Source: Candidatus Marithrix sp. (GTDB lineage: Bacteria > Pseudomonadota > Gammaproteobacteria > Beggiatoales > Beggiatoaceae). From it: a stretch of 64,000 bases of DNA. Below are positions 54,816 to 63,798 of the stretch, in pieces (position 1 is the stretch's first letter; the number at the start of each line of letters is the position of its first letter). The position numbers were made by a program, and so were the translations under genes. Below the pieces are notes generated by a model. The model was not told where the DNA came from. It searched no databases and saw only the letters and a program-made list of their open reading frames with translations. The DNA lies in the NCBI GenBank assembly GCA_016744775.1, contig JADGDS010000001.1:853508-917507 (forward strand), in the 5' to 3' direction.

Positions 54816-55475
54816 TTAAAACATTTTATAATAACATTGTTGATTCAAATATTCATCGAAGTAAGATATTAACTGATGAAAAATACTAGGATAAATTTGT
54901 GATTGTATGACAGCGGTTAATTTATGCTGTGGTGCCATTTTTTTTAGCCGCCAATAATGTTGTTTTGCGGTGCAGCTATCATTAATTGATTGGTGGTATA
55001 ATGCCATCAAGCCAGTAAATGCTGTGAATTCAGAGATATGAAATACATTTCTATTTGGATACAACACTTTTAAGTCAAATTTATTTTGAAAAATAGCGGG
55101 AATTTGTTCCAAAGCACCTTGCCTTAAACAGCGAAACGCATATTGAGTTTTGGCAAATAAATAATCAGGATATTGGCGATAAAGTTGTTCTAATAGATCT
55201 TCAGATTTTTCTGATTGACCAGTTGCATCATAACTTGCTTTTAAATAATTATAAAGAACAGGTACTTGAGGATATTTAGTTATTAGTTCAACTAAAGGGC
55301 TAATCGCTTGTTCTGGCTTAGTTCGGATCAATTTATATAATTTTTTAACTTGTAGCTGCACTTTATCAGGCAAAGCTGTTATGCTTTGATGAGGTAAAGC
55401 ATCATAAGTGATTCGATAACCTAAATTTGTTAAAGCTTGTTCGCCATTGGAGATTTTTGTAGTGAAAAAACGCAT
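54816..55475 (-). CDS. TPR-like repeat protein
   Basis: A 219-residue cytoplasmic helical protein with TPR-like motifs (KLYKLIRTKPEQAISPLVEL, YPQVPVLYNYLKASYDATGQ, KSEDLLEQLYRQYPDYLFAK). It starts at the ATG at 55475 after AGAGGG, and is followed after 27 bases by the sigma gene, so it is the first gene of the leftward sigma/anti-sigma unit. Its start region overlaps that of the divergent lipoprotein gene by 14 bases. It may serve as protein-protein adaptor of the sigma circuit (inference). Confidence 0.75.
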   Translation of the reverse strand: MRFFTTKISNGEQALTNLGYRITYDALPHQSITALPDKVQLQVKKLYKLIRTKPEQAISPLVELITKYPQVPVLYNYLKASYDATGQSEKSEDLLEQLYRQYPDYLFAKTQYAFRCLRQGALEQIPAIFQNKFDLKVLYPNRNVFHISEFTAFTGLMALYHQSINDSCTAKQHYWRLKKMAPQHKLTAVIQSQIYPSIFHQLISYFDEYLNQQCYYKMF

Positions 55476-56343
55476 AATTAATTACCCTCTTGATCCTCGT
55501 CTTATTAATAATTTTTATTATCAAAATATCAAAATAAGCAATAAAAATACCACATACAAATTACTAAGTTTAATATTACTAATAAGCTTAGTAGCTTGTA
55601 GTGATAATGAACCCAACACAGTATCGACTGATGAATTTGAAAAATTAAATCAAATTCAACAAGCTCAATTAGATTTTGAAGTGCCGAGTTTATCAATTTG
55701 GGGAAAAGTATCAGAAATTAAAATGGCGATTGGCGATAATGTGGAATTACAAGCGATTTTAAAAAATAAAGATGGAAATCCTATTGCTAATCAGCCTTTA
55801 TCAATTAGTTCTGACAAGGGTAATTTTTTTACAGAAAATAATTTATTTACAGATAATAATGGTAAAACAACGAGTTTATTATTAGCAACTGTAGTTGGAA
55901 AGGATAAAATTACAGTTTTTAATCATAACTTAGGCGTTTCTGCCAGTTTAGCTATTATTGTTAATGATCCCAAATCAAAACAAGCATTAATATTAGGTGA
56001 AATGCCCGGCTTTGTATCATGGAACAATTTAGCAAAAGTCAGATTAAAAAATGATATTCCTCAATTTAACCCACAAATTAGAAGTTTAAATAATAAACAA
56101 GTAAAAATACAAGGGTTTATAATACCCTTAAAACAAGAGACAAAACATTTTATATTATCAGCTAAAGCCCCAATTTCTTTTTTCAGCTTGCCAACTGGTG
56201 CAGAAAATATGATTGATGTTTATACTATAAAAAATCTTAAAATCTCTTTAAAGCCAATTATAGTAATTGGTACATTTGAGGTATTAAAAGAAGATGAACA
56301 AGGATATTTTTATCGTTTAAAAAATGCCGAGGTGATTGAATGA
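55462..56343 (+). CDS. Lipoprotein with Big-1 and DUF3299 domains
   Basis: A protein of about 293 residues starting at GTG 55462, seven bases after GGAG; an upstream TTG at 55447 is less likely. The signal ends in ISLVAC, with the lipidated cysteine near 46, after an atypically long, polar leader of about 25 residues. The mature part has a Big-1/invasin-type Ig-like domain (about 75-165: AIGDNVELQAILKNKDGNPI) and a DUF3299 domain (about 185-293: FVSWNNLAKVRL, KVKIQGFIIPLKQETKHFIL). It overlaps the divergent TPR gene at their starts. Together with the next gene it may be the target of the adjacent sigma factor (inference). Confidence 0.75.
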   Translation: MKKRIINYPLDPRLINNFYYQNIKISNKNTTYKLLSLILLISLVACSDNEPNTVSTDEFEKLNQIQQAQLDFEVPSLSIWGKVSEIKMAIGDNVELQAILKNKDGNPIANQPLSISSDKGNFFTENNLFTDNNGKTTSLLLATVVGKDKITVFNHNLGVSASLAIIVNDPKSKQALILGEMPGFVSWNNLAKVRLKNDIPQFNPQIRSLNNKQVKIQGFIIPLKQETKHFILSAKAPISFFSLPTGAENMIDVYTIKNLKISLKPIIVIGTFEVLKEDEQGYFYRLKNAEVIE

Positions 56344-56993
56344 TAAAACAAACATTAATAATAGCATTATTATCTATAAACCTAATTTCAGCTTGCACAG
56401 AACCAGTAAAATCCAATGCTATTATGAAACAGCCAAATTCGATAGATAAACTAGAACATTTTGTACCAACCAAACTACAAATTGCTAGCGGCTTACTTGA
56501 AGGCATTGCCGCTCTTCCCTATCTATTAAATACCCCTATTAGAACTATCAATAAGGCATTAACTGAGGCTCAAGCAGAAATCAGTTTAGATAAAATTTAC
56601 CAAGTTGTATATAGCAAAACATTCAAAGAAGTGCCGCCAGTAAGCGGCAATACAGGTATTCCATATAAAGGAATAAAACAAAGCAATAAATTTCTAAAAA
56701 AGCTATTGAGCCAAGATTATAGTTTTAAAGTACTTGATAATGATCAATATATATTAATATCCCTAATCAATAAATCAAAAGAAATTATTGACTGGGCTGC
56801 GCTACCAAAAAAATATTTACAAAGTCAAAAAGCACAAGCAATACTACTAAGTTTAGCCGCTAATTCGATACTAAACGACAAAAGAATGCCAGAATATAAA
56901 GAAATAGAAACCACTTGGTTGAAACAAAAAGCGGCAGCACGTGAAATTGTTGAACAGCGGTTTAACGAAATTAATCAGAGAATGGGAATTTAA
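56340..56993 (+). CDS. Hypothetical lipoprotein
   Basis: A 217-residue lipoprotein (MIKQTLIIALLSINLISAC, cysteine at 19) that overlaps the DUF3299 gene by four bases. The mature region is helical and ends with a long amphipathic helix (ETTWLKQKAAAREIVEQRFN). A motif ALPYLLNTPIRTINKALTEA near residue 57 is of no known family. Probably acts with the preceding lipoprotein in the periplasm. Confidence 0.65.
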   Translation: MIKQTLIIALLSINLISACTEPVKSNAIMKQPNSIDKLEHFVPTKLQIASGLLEGIAALPYLLNTPIRTINKALTEAQAEISLDKIYQVVYSKTFKEVPPVSGNTGIPYKGIKQSNKFLKKLLSQDYSFKVLDNDQYILISLINKSKEIIDWAALPKKYLQSQKAQAILLSLAANSILNDKRMPEYKEIETTWLKQKAAAREIVEQRFNEINQRMGI

Positions 56994-57057
56994 TTAAAAT
57001 TAATTGGAAATAATATGCAAAATAGGAATCCTATCACCAAAATAGAAATATGCTAGT

Positions 57058-57537
57058 ATGATCAGTAATCAAGAATCACTTCATGCTCAATACTTGAATG
57101 CTATGGGTATTCAAGTATGGGTACGGCGGAATATACCTGTTCCAGCTCCTCCACTTTCTGTTAATTTAATGTTCATTACTGAAGCTCCAAAGGAAAATGA
57201 AAAGGCAGAAAAAATATTTGATGCAATGTTATATGCTATTGATTTAAATATTAAAGATATTAATATGACTTATATTTGTGATAATTTTTTAGAACAAATA
57301 GCCTTAATAAAACCTAGATTAATTGTTGCATTAGGTAGAATTGCGGCTCATGAACTGTTAAAAACTGATACTTTAATAACTCAATTACGTAATCAAGTAT
57401 TTGAATATGGAAATGAAAAAATTCCTTTAATAGTGACTTATCATCCAAAATATTTATTACATCGCCCAACTGAAAAAGCTAATGCTTGGCAAGATTTACA
57501 ACTAATTACTAAAACTCTCGCCAATTTAAAATCATGA
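57058..57537 (+). CDS. Uracil-DNA glycosylase-like protein
   Basis: A 159-residue protein with the alpha/beta core of family-4-type uracil-DNA glycosylases: VNLMFITEAPKENEKAEKIF in place of the water-activating GExPG motif, LIVALGRIAAHELL in the middle, and the second motif VTYHPKYLLHRPTEKANAWQ, matching the H-P-x2 loop and R-P. The glycines and the iron-sulfur cysteines of classic members are absent, so activity is uncertain. It overlaps rimI by four bases, an arrangement common in gammaproteobacteria where the glycosylase-like gene precedes rimI. Confidence 0.75.
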   Translation: MISNQESLHAQYLNAMGIQVWVRRNIPVPAPPLSVNLMFITEAPKENEKAEKIFDAMLYAIDLNIKDINMTYICDNFLEQIALIKPRLIVALGRIAAHELLKTDTLITQLRNQVFEYGNEKIPLIVTYHPKYLLHRPTEKANAWQDLQLITKTLANLKS

Positions 57538-57977
57538 GAAATACTTATATACGCCCAATGACAATTGCCGATTTAGCAATTGTATTAGAAATTGAAACAG
57601 CAGCATATCCATTTCCTTGGCGATTACAAACATTTCAAGATTGTTTAAAAGCAGGCTATCAGGCAGAAGTTTTAGAAGTAAATCAAACTATTATCGGTTA
57701 TGGATTGATATTAAAAGTAATGGATGAAGCGCAAATTTTAAATCTGTGTATTCATCCAAAACAACAAAGTTATGGCTATGGGCGAAAAATGCTAGAACAT
57801 TTATTGCAATTTACTCAATTAACAAAAAGCGTCTTTTTAGAAGTACGCCCATCGAATATAGCAGCAATTAGACTTTATAAAAAAATGGGTTTTAAACAAG
57901 TTGGAGTACGTAAAGGATATTATCCGAATGGAAATCAAGAAAGAGAGGATGCTTTGATTTTATCAAGAAAAACATAA
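57534..57977 (+). CDS. rimI: Ribosomal protein bS18 N-alanine acetyltransferase
   Basis: A 147-residue GNAT enzyme that acetylates the N-terminal alanine of ribosomal protein S18. Motifs are IRPMTIADLAIVLEIETAAY with FPWRLQTFQDCLKAGY, acetyl-CoA loop QSYGYGRKMLEHLL, SVFLEVRPSNIAAIRLYKKM and VGVRKGYYPNGNQEREDALIL, all family-typical. Four-base overlap with the preceding gene. Confidence 0.93.
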   Translation: MRNTYIRPMTIADLAIVLEIETAAYPFPWRLQTFQDCLKAGYQAEVLEVNQTIIGYGLILKVMDEAQILNLCIHPKQQSYGYGRKMLEHLLQFTQLTKSVFLEVRPSNIAAIRLYKKMGFKQVGVRKGYYPNGNQEREDALILSRKT

Positions 57978-57980
57978 GTT

Positions 57981-58062
57981 TGCCGATGGCCAGACTTGAA
58001 CTGGCACGGCTCGCGCCACTACCCCCTCAAGATAGCGTGTCTACCAATTCCACCACATCGGC
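57981..58062 (-). tRNA. tRNA-Leu(GAG)
   Basis: The minus strand folds as a class II tRNA. The acceptor stem GCCGATG pairs with CATCGGC plus discriminator A; the D arm is TGGTGGAATTGGTAGACAC; the anticodon stem CTATC/GGTAG holds loop TTGAGGG with anticodon GAG; a long variable arm GGCGCGAGCC follows; the T arm has GTTCAAGTC. CCA is not encoded. It lies just downstream of secG, the usual place of tRNA-Leu in gammaproteobacteria. Confidence 0.96.
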
Positions 58063-58070
58063 TTAAATCT

Positions 58071-58412
58071 TTATTCTGGAACTATTGGAGTTTCATCATC
58101 TGTAGGTACAGATGGCTGTTGTTCTGTCACAACTGTTTGTGTTTCCACAATACTTTTAGGCGTTATGTTTTGCATAGAAAAATAAGCTAAAACCAAACAT
58201 GTAACAAAAAATGATGCCGCTAAAATAGCGGTGGTACGAGTTAAAAATGATCCCGAACCTTGACTACCAAATACTGTGCCTGAAGCACCACCACCACCGC
58301 CGCCACCAAAGGCAGCCCCTGCATCTGCACCTTTTCCATGTTGGATTAATACTAATCCAATCAATCCGAAACAAATTATAAGATGAACTACTACTAGTAT
58401 ATCATGAAACAT
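58071..58412 (-). CDS. secG: Preprotein translocase subunit SecG
   Basis: A 113-residue inner-membrane protein of the SecYEG channel with two helices ([20 protein letters not shown] and [20 protein letters not shown]) separated by the hallmark loop [21 protein letters not shown] short acidic/proline-rich tail ([14 protein letters not shown]) follows. It lies between tpiA and tRNA-Leu, the standard gammaproteobacterial order. Confidence 0.96.
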   Translation of the reverse strand: MFHDILVVVHLIICFGLIGLVLIQHGKGADAGAAFGGGGGGGASGTVFGSQGSGSFLTRTTAILAASFFVTCLVLAYFSMQNITPKSIVETQTVVTEQQPSVPTDDETPIVPE

Positions 58413-58433
58413 TTTTTTTTCAATAAAATTTAT

Positions 58434-59183
58434 TTAGCCAGCTTGGCAAATTGTTAAAAAATCTTCTGCTTGTAAGGATGCACCGCCTATTAAACCACCG
58501 TCAATATCTTGCATCGCAAATAATTCAGCAGCATTATTAGCTTTTACGCTACCACCATATAGTATTTGGACTTTTTCTGCAACATTAACATCTTGTGCCG
58601 CGATTTGTTGGCGAATAAAAGCATGAACTTCTTGAGCTTGTGCTGGGCTTGCAGTTTTGCCGGTGCCAATTGCCCATACTGGTTCATATGCAATTACTGA
58701 TTTGTTTAAGGCTGCTATTCCTTGTAAATTTATGACTGCATCTAATTGTCGTTTTACGACATTTTCAGTTTCACCAGCTTCGCGTTCTTCTAATAATTCA
58801 CCGACACATAAAATTGGTATTAAACCAGCCGCTTGTGCTTTAGCAAATTTTTCGGCTACTAATTGGTCACTTTCAGCATATAAGCTACGTCGTTCTGAGT
58901 GACCAACAATAACATATTTAGAATGAAAGTCAAGCAACATGCTAGCAGAAACTTCACCAGTAAACGCGCCAGAATCTTGTTCAGATAGATTTTGACCACC
59001 CCAAGCAATAGCAGTATCCTTTAAAATTTCACTTGCTTGCTGTAAGTAAATAAAAGGTGGACATACAGCAACTTCAGAATTTTTAACAGATGCCATTCCT
59101 GCTTTTAAGGCTTCTAATAAAGATTGGTTACTTTCAATAGAACCATTCATTTTCCAGTTACCAACAACTAGTGATTGACGCAT
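58434..59183 (-). CDS. tpiA: Triosephosphate isomerase
   Basis: Interconverts dihydroxyacetone phosphate and glyceraldehyde 3-phosphate. It has 249 residues. Catalytic residues lie in NWKMNG (Lys), VIVGHSERRSL (His) and IAYEPVWAIGTGKTASPAQA (Glu), with the flexible loop intact, then YGGSVKANNA and GGASL. Start ATG at 59183 after AAGGAT. It is the first gene of tpiA-secG-tRNA. Upstream lies a good promoter and a CA dinucleotide run. Confidence 0.97.
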   Translation of the reverse strand: MRQSLVVGNWKMNGSIESNQSLLEALKAGMASVKNSEVAVCPPFIYLQQASEILKDTAIAWGGQNLSEQDSGAFTGEVSASMLLDFHSKYVIVGHSERRSLYAESDQLVAEKFAKAQAAGLIPILCVGELLEEREAGETENVVKRQLDAVINLQGIAALNKSVIAYEPVWAIGTGKTASPAQAQEVHAFIRQQIAAQDVNVAEKVQILYGGSVKANNAAELFAMQDIDGGLIGGASLQAEDFLTICQAG

Positions 59184-59204
59184 ATCTTTAATTTATCCTT
59201 ATTA

Positions 59205-59222
59205 TGTGTGTGTGTGTGTGTG
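59205..59222. repeat. (TG)9 dinucleotide tract in the tpiA leader
   Basis: Nine TG units on the plus strand, so (CA)9 in the sense of tpiA, lie 22-39 bases before its start codon and directly after the predicted transcription start. Dinucleotide runs of this length are rare in bacterial chromosomes and slip easily. No other such run is seen in the window. Confidence 0.85.
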
Positions 59223-59233
59223 ATTTGGATGGT

Positions 59234-59263
59234 ATTATATCATAATATACTTAAAATGGTCAA
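59234..59263 (-). promoter_or_regulatory. Sigma-70 promoter of tpiA
   Basis: On the minus strand TTGACC (59263-59258), an 18-base spacer and TATAAT (59239-59234) form a near-consensus promoter. Transcription should begin near 59226, four bases before the (CA)9 run. Inferred by eye. Confidence 0.65.
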
Positions 59264-59301
59264 TATTTAGCCTGCCAATGTAGCACCGATTTAGCTATTG
59301 A

Positions 59302-59889
59302 TTAGTATGTTTGTATTCCATATTTTAGTAATAAGCTTGGAAGAATATCGTCAAGGTTTTGTATATCTTTATCTTCTAATTCTATTAGATTCAGATTGTA
59401 TTTTTTATAAATATTTTGTTTTATTTTCTTTCTTTCTAGGTATTTTGAATCATTTTCATATCCCCAGTATTCAATATAGACTTTACCTGTAGGAATATAG
59501 AAATCAGAGTAAACTTCCTCTTCAATAGGGAGTTTTCTTTCATAAGCGTGAACCACTTCAAACATATATAACCAGTTATCAATAAGCATTTCTGCCTTAG
59601 ATCTTGTGAAGTGTCCATCTGTAGCTCTATGTTTTGCTGGAAATTTATCTCTAAAATCTGTAGTTTCTGAGTCGGTTTTTATTTCAATATTTTCAGGCCA
59701 TACAATATATTTACCATATTGTTTACTTTCTTTATAAGTCGCTTTTTGTTCTAAGCCTGCATCGGTAAGTAGCCATGTATCATCCTTTCTTTCTACCCAA
59801 CCGAGCTTGGTAAACTCTGCAAATAGTTCTTTGGCTGTTATTCCTAACTTTTTTGATAAGGCTGTAGTTGATATATGTTTGACTTTCAT
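59302..59889 (-). CDS. Winged-helix plus PD-(D/E)XK nuclease-like protein
   Basis: A 195-residue protein. Residues 1-55 form a winged helix ([37 protein letters not shown]). After a linker the second domain starts with [20 protein letters not shown], then [20 protein letters not shown], matching a PD-(D/E)XK core of the very-short-patch or DUF2726-like kind (glutamates in KAEMLI and YIEYWG, D in SDFYI), and ends with [20 protein letters not shown]. It overlaps the ubiB stop by four bases, so it is translated as a tail gene of the ubiquinone operon, though no functional tie is evident. Genes of this type occur sporadically across proteobacteria. Confidence 0.75.
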   Translation of the reverse strand: MKVKHISTTALSKKLGITAKELFAEFTKLGWVERKDDTWLLTDAGLEQKATYKESKQYGKYIVWPENIEIKTDSETTDFRDKFPAKHRATDGHFTRSKAEMLIDNWLYMFEVVHAYERKLPIEEEVYSDFYIPTGKVYIEYWGYENDSKYLERKKIKQNIYKKYNLNLIELEDKDIQNLDDILPSLLLKYGIQTY

Positions 59890-61448
59890 AATAAAACAAT
59901 CCCAAAACCAACAACAATTACACTAGCAACTAATATCAACATAAGACGTTTATGGAATTGTTGCATGTCTTTACGTATTTGAATTAGTTCATGATTTAGG
60001 TGTTTTAATTGATCTGTTTGCATTTGACGCTGGCTTAAAGCTTCGTGAATTAGTAGCGGCATTTCTGGCATTTTTTCTACCCATAATGGGAAGTTGTTAC
60101 GTATGCCTTTTATAAATGCTCGCATTCCTACTCGCTCATCCATCCAGCGTTCTAAGAATGGTTTGGCTGTTTGCCATAAGTCTAAGTCTGGATATAGTTG
60201 TCTGCCTAAGCCTTCGATGTTTAGTAGGGTTTTTTGTAGTAATACTAATTGTGGCTGTACTTCCATGTTGAAGCGTCGCGCTGTTTGAAATAGTCTTAAC
60301 AGTACTAATCCAAAGGATATATCTTTTAATGGTTTGTCAAATATTGGTTCGCAGACGCTGCGAATTGCTCCTTCAAATTCTTCGATTTTGGTTCCTGCTG
60401 GTACCCATTCTGAATGTACATGTAATTCGGCAACGCGGTGGTAGTCACGGCGGAAAAATGCTAGAAAGTTGGCAGCTAAATAGTGTTGATCTTCTGTGCT
60501 TAGTGTGCCCATTATGCCAAAGTCAACTGCAATGTAGGAGGGGCGGTGAGGTTTGCTAGGATCAACAAAAATGTTACCGGGGTGCATGTCGGCATGGAAG
60601 AAGTTATCTCTAAATACTTGAGTGAAAAATATTTCTACTCCTGCTTCTGCTAGATGCTTTAAGTTCATGCCTTGCTGTTTTAAGGTTTCAATGTTACTAA
60701 CTGGAATACCTTTTATACGCTCTATTACCATTACATTTTGTAATGTATAATCCCATTCTACTTCTGGTATATATATTAAATCAGAATCTTTAAAGTTGCG
60801 TCTTAGCAGAGTTGCATTAGCGGCTTCTTTGATTAAGTCTAATTCATCTTGCAGATTTTTTTCAAATTCAGCAACTACTTCGCATGGGCGTAATCTGCGC
60901 CCATCTGCCCAATAGCGATTGGCTATGTTGGCTAAAAAATATAATACTTCTATATCTTTATGAATATTTGCTTGAATTCCTGGGCGTAATATTTTAACTA
61001 CTACTTCACGTCCATTGTGAAGACGCGCTACATGTACTTGTGCAATCGAAGCTGCGGCTAGTGGTGTGCAATCAAATTGAGCAAATACCTCTTCTACAGG
61101 GCGTTCATAAGCTTGTTCAATTATTTTACGTGCTTCGTCGCCATGAAAGGGTGGTACATGATCTTGTAACTTAGCTAATTCTAGGGCAATATCATCAGGC
61201 AATAAGTCACGCCGCGTCGATAGAATTTGACCAAATTTAATAAAAATTGGTCCCAATTCTTCTAAGGCTAAGCGTATTCGCATTGCTCGTGTAAGTTTTT
61301 TTGGACGTAACCAATAACCTAGAGTAAAATAAGATAGAAGGCGTAATGGGCGAAATATTTTAGTTGATAATAATAGTTCATCTAGCCCATAACGCACAAT
61401 TATGCGATAAATAGTCAGTAAACGTATCAGCTGACGAATAAGTCTCAT
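59886..61448 (-). CDS. ubiB: Ubiquinone biosynthesis regulatory kinase-like protein UbiB
   Basis: An atypical kinase/ATPase of the ABC1/COQ8 family that supports ubiquinone assembly. It has 520 residues. The family K-x-G-Q motif is [20 protein letters not shown], the Ala-rich loop is [13 protein letters not shown], and catalytic-like [10 protein letters not shown] and [10 protein letters not shown] motifs are present. A C-terminal membrane helix is seen ([17 protein letters not shown]). It overlaps ubiJ by four bases. Confidence 0.96.
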   Translation of the reverse strand: MRLIRQLIRLLTIYRIIVRYGLDELLLSTKIFRPLRLLSYFTLGYWLRPKKLTRAMRIRLALEELGPIFIKFGQILSTRRDLLPDDIALELAKLQDHVPPFHGDEARKIIEQAYERPVEEVFAQFDCTPLAAASIAQVHVARLHNGREVVVKILRPGIQANIHKDIEVLYFLANIANRYWADGRRLRPCEVVAEFEKNLQDELDLIKEAANATLLRRNFKDSDLIYIPEVEWDYTLQNVMVIERIKGIPVSNIETLKQQGMNLKHLAEAGVEIFFTQVFRDNFFHADMHPGNIFVDPSKPHRPSYIAVDFGIMGTLSTEDQHYLAANFLAFFRRDYHRVAELHVHSEWVPAGTKIEEFEGAIRSVCEPIFDKPLKDISFGLVLLRLFQTARRFNMEVQPQLVLLQKTLLNIEGLGRQLYPDLDLWQTAKPFLERWMDERVGMRAFIKGIRNNFPLWVEKMPEMPLLIHEALSQRQMQTDQLKHLNHELIQIRKDMQQFHKRLMLILVASVIVVGFGIVLL

Positions 61449-61918
61449 GTTAATTTTTGTACTCGTTGTTCTAAACGTTCAAAATCATCGCGTAGGGTAT
61501 CTACTTGATTAAGAAAGCTTTCCATTTCAGCGCGTTTGACAATAGTTTTTATTGTTGGCAATTGATTTTTAATCTTTTGTTTCCATTCCCAATCAATATT
61601 TTTAATGATATTAAACATACTTTGGGCAATACTAATATCACCTGATATTTTCATATCAGGATCATTTGCAGAAGTTTCGCTTTCTAATAATAAACGCAAT
61701 AAGGTAAATGGAGTTGTAGAAATATGAACATCTTCTTCCCCATCATATTGATCCAATAGCAAAATAGTTTGATTATCAATAAATATATATTTATTGATAT
61801 TAATACTATTTAATTCAAAGCGAATAATTTTGCCTGATAATTTTTTAAGGGCATCTAAACTCTCTTTATCTAATAAAGAAATTGCTTGATTTATTATAGG
61901 TTCTATTATTAAATTCAA
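61445..61918 (-). CDS. ubiJ: Ubiquinone biosynthesis accessory factor UbiJ (SCP2 domain)
   Basis: A 157-residue protein with an SCP2 lipid-binding domain (about 20-115: [55 protein letters not shown]) and a C-terminal coiled coil ([20 protein letters not shown]), as UbiJ proteins have. It gathers ubiquinone intermediates for the soluble Ubi complex. Shorter than the E. coli protein (about 200). Overlaps the RDD gene and ubiB by four bases each. Confidence 0.88.
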   Translation of the reverse strand: MNLIIEPIINQAISLLDKESLDALKKLSGKIIRFELNSININKYIFIDNQTILLLDQYDGEEDVHISTTPFTLLRLLLESETSANDPDMKISGDISIAQSMFNIIKNIDWEWKQKIKNQLPTIKTIVKRAEMESFLNQVDTLRDDFERLEQRVQKLT

Positions 61919-62415
61919 TGGTAAGATTTCTCCAATTGTTCTAAAGGAACGGTGGCTTCGTCATGTATAATTACTACGGTGCCTGCCATTTTGTCATGCC
62001 AGCCTTGTTTGCGTTTATCCCATAAAATCCATAGAAATCCTAAGCCAAATGGAATTAATGAAATTGTATAGGCTATATAACGTAATAGTGCTTGTTGGAA
62101 ATCTATCGGTTTGCCTGTGTCTGCATCAACTATTTCACAATCAACTAGTAATTTTCCCGGTGTTGCGGCGTATTTTAGCCATAACCATAAAATTAAAATT
62201 ATTGGTAATATATTTTCAACTAAAAAACTTTGCCATTGAAATTTTTCTAACATCGGCAATGCAGCTAAAACATTATCTGGTAATACTAAATAATTGGTAT
62301 CATCAACAACATTTATTAAAAAAAATATTATTATTCCAAATAGCCATAAGGCATCAAAAACTGCGGCAACAAAGCGTCGCCAAAATCCTGCATACTCTGT
62401 TAATCTAGTGATCAT
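61915..62415 (-). CDS. RDD family membrane protein within the ubi operon
   Basis: A 166-residue inner-membrane protein with an RDD domain: the opening [20 protein letters not shown] (R-R-x(n)-D), a second helix near [17 protein letters not shown], and [20 protein letters not shown] with the final [21 protein letters not shown] proteins are of uncertain function; some have been implicated in ion exchange. Its place between ubiE and ubiJ, with four-base overlaps on both sides, is unlike the usual ubiE-ubiJ-ubiB order. Confidence 0.88.
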   Translation of the reverse strand: MITRLTEYAGFWRRFVAAVFDALWLFGIIIFFLINVVDDTNYLVLPDNVLAALPMLEKFQWQSFLVENILPIILILWLWLKYAATPGKLLVDCEIVDADTGKPIDFQQALLRYIAYTISLIPFGLGFLWILWDKRKQGWHDKMAGTVVIIHDEATVPLEQLEKSYH

Positions 62416-63155
62416 AATTTATATCCTCGATGTACAGCGGCAATTCCACCACTTAAATTGTGATAATCACAACGCTCAAAACCAGCGTCTTCCATCATTT
62501 GTAATAAATTGTCTTGATTGGGGTGCATACGAATGGATTCAGCAAGATATTTATAACTTTCTGAATCATTTGCAATTATTTTGCCTATAAACGGTAATAT
62601 TTTAAAAGAATAGGTATCATAAATAGGCTTTAAGGGGCTTATTTTGAGTTCGGAAAATTCTAAAATTAATAATTTGCCACCGGGTTTTAATACTCGTAAC
62701 ATGGATTCAAGTGCAGCGTCTTTATTGGTAACATTACGTAAACCAAAGGCGATAGTTATAAGATCAAAACTATTGTCGGCAAAGGGTAAAGATTCTGCAT
62801 TTACTTGGGCATAGTCAACTAGTATGCCTTTGTTTAATAAGCGTTCACGCCCTACTTCTAACATATTATCATTGATGTCAGCTAGTACAACTTGCCCTTC
62901 TGAGCCTACAATTGTGGCAAATTTAGCGGCTAAATCGCCAGTACCCCCAGCTAAATCAAGGATTTTTTGTCCGCGTTTTACGCCTGCTAATTCTATGGTA
63001 AAGCGTTTCCAGATACGATGTATGCCACCAGACATTAAATCATTCATGAGATCATATTTTGATGCGACTGAATCAAAAACATGAGTAACGTGGTGAACTT
63101 TTTCTTCAAGCGGCACTTCGGTAAAGCCAAAATGGGTTGTGTTTTCAGATGTCAT
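62412..63155 (-). CDS. ubiE: Ubiquinone/menaquinone C-methyltransferase UbiE
   Basis: SAM-dependent methylation of the demethylated quinone ring. The 247 residues begin with the family [20 protein letters not shown] and [18 protein letters not shown]; motif I is [16 protein letters not shown], followed by [14 protein letters not shown] and [20 protein letters not shown]. It is the first gene of the leftward ubiE-RDD-ubiJ-ubiB unit. Confidence 0.96.
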   Translation of the reverse strand: MTSENTTHFGFTEVPLEEKVHHVTHVFDSVASKYDLMNDLMSGGIHRIWKRFTIELAGVKRGQKILDLAGGTGDLAAKFATIVGSEGQVVLADINDNMLEVGRERLLNKGILVDYAQVNAESLPFADNSFDLITIAFGLRNVTNKDAALESMLRVLKPGGKLLILEFSELKISPLKPIYDTYSFKILPFIGKIIANDSESYKYLAESIRMHPNQDNLLQMMEDAGFERCDYHNLSGGIAAVHRGYKL

Positions 63156-63522
63156 GGTATATTTATATATTTGTGTGGAAAATTTGGTTAATTATAGCTG
63201 ATTTTAAAAAATAATAAAGTATTGTAGGTTGGGCTGACGAAAGGAAGCCCAACGAATCGTAGAAGAATGGTGGTGTAGCATTTAAACTAACTTCACCACC
63301 GCCATTCAGATAACTAATAACCTTAATACGTTCACGATCAAAATCAAAGCCACCATCAAGCCAAGGGGCAAATTGCGTATGTATTGATTGATATTAATAT
63401 CTTTTTTATTATGTTTTTCATGGGTTTTTATCCTTGTTTAAAATCTTTTAATTATACAATTTTTTGCCGGCAAATGATTTAAATATTCGGTAATATTATA
63501 TATTTTCAAAGGAAATAATATT
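63156..63522. other. Intergenic region with palindrome and a coding-like remnant
   Basis: GTAGGTTGGGCTGACG...AGCCCAAC (63224-63252) is a palindrome of the family at 33343-33390. Beyond it, 63255-63400 has coding-like composition on the minus strand: one frame reads QFAPWLDGGFDFDRERIKVI and on to SYLNGGGEVSL, while a second gives a hydrophobic NLPLGLMVALILIVNVLRLL. Neither has a start codon with a ribosome site, so I do not call a gene. The right part holds the promoter of the antitoxin at 63523. Confidence 0.45.
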
Positions 63523-63798
63523 ATGACTCATATCAATACAGAAGCAAATATTAATATTAAAATCAATGCAGATATAAAAGGAACATTAACTCGTGCTGCG
63601 GCACTTTCTCAAAAATCCATAAGTGCTTTTCTGCTTGAAGCAGCCTTTGAACGAGCTAAATCTATCTTACAAGAATATGAAACTATTACGTTATCTAATG
63701 TAGAACGTGATCGTTTTTTTGCATTGTTAGACAGTTCTGATGAACCTAATGAAACTCTCCAAGCAGCTATGAAAGAATATCTTAAGGAGTATAAATAA
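63523..63798 (+). CDS. DUF1778 (TacA-type) antitoxin
   Basis: A 91-residue ribbon-helix-helix antitoxin. The N terminus NINIKINADIKGTLTRAAAL followed by SISAFLLEAAFERAKSIL is the RHH fold of DUF1778 proteins; the C terminus (LSNVERDRFFALLDSSDEPN) is the toxin-binding segment. It has a Shine-Dalgarno AAAGGAAA before ATG 63523. Its stop is directly followed by the start of a GNAT toxin gene. Confidence 0.9.
   Translation: MTHINTEANINIKINADIKGTLTRAAALSQKSISAFLLEAAFERAKSILQEYETITLSNVERDRFFALLDSSDEPNETLQAAMKEYLKEYK

Noticed and set aside
63255-63420. Possible small leftward gene (QFAPWLDGGFDFDRER frame or a hydrophobic peptide frame)
   Set aside because: Two frames look protein-like but neither has a start codon with a ribosome site; treated as remnant within the intergenic entry.
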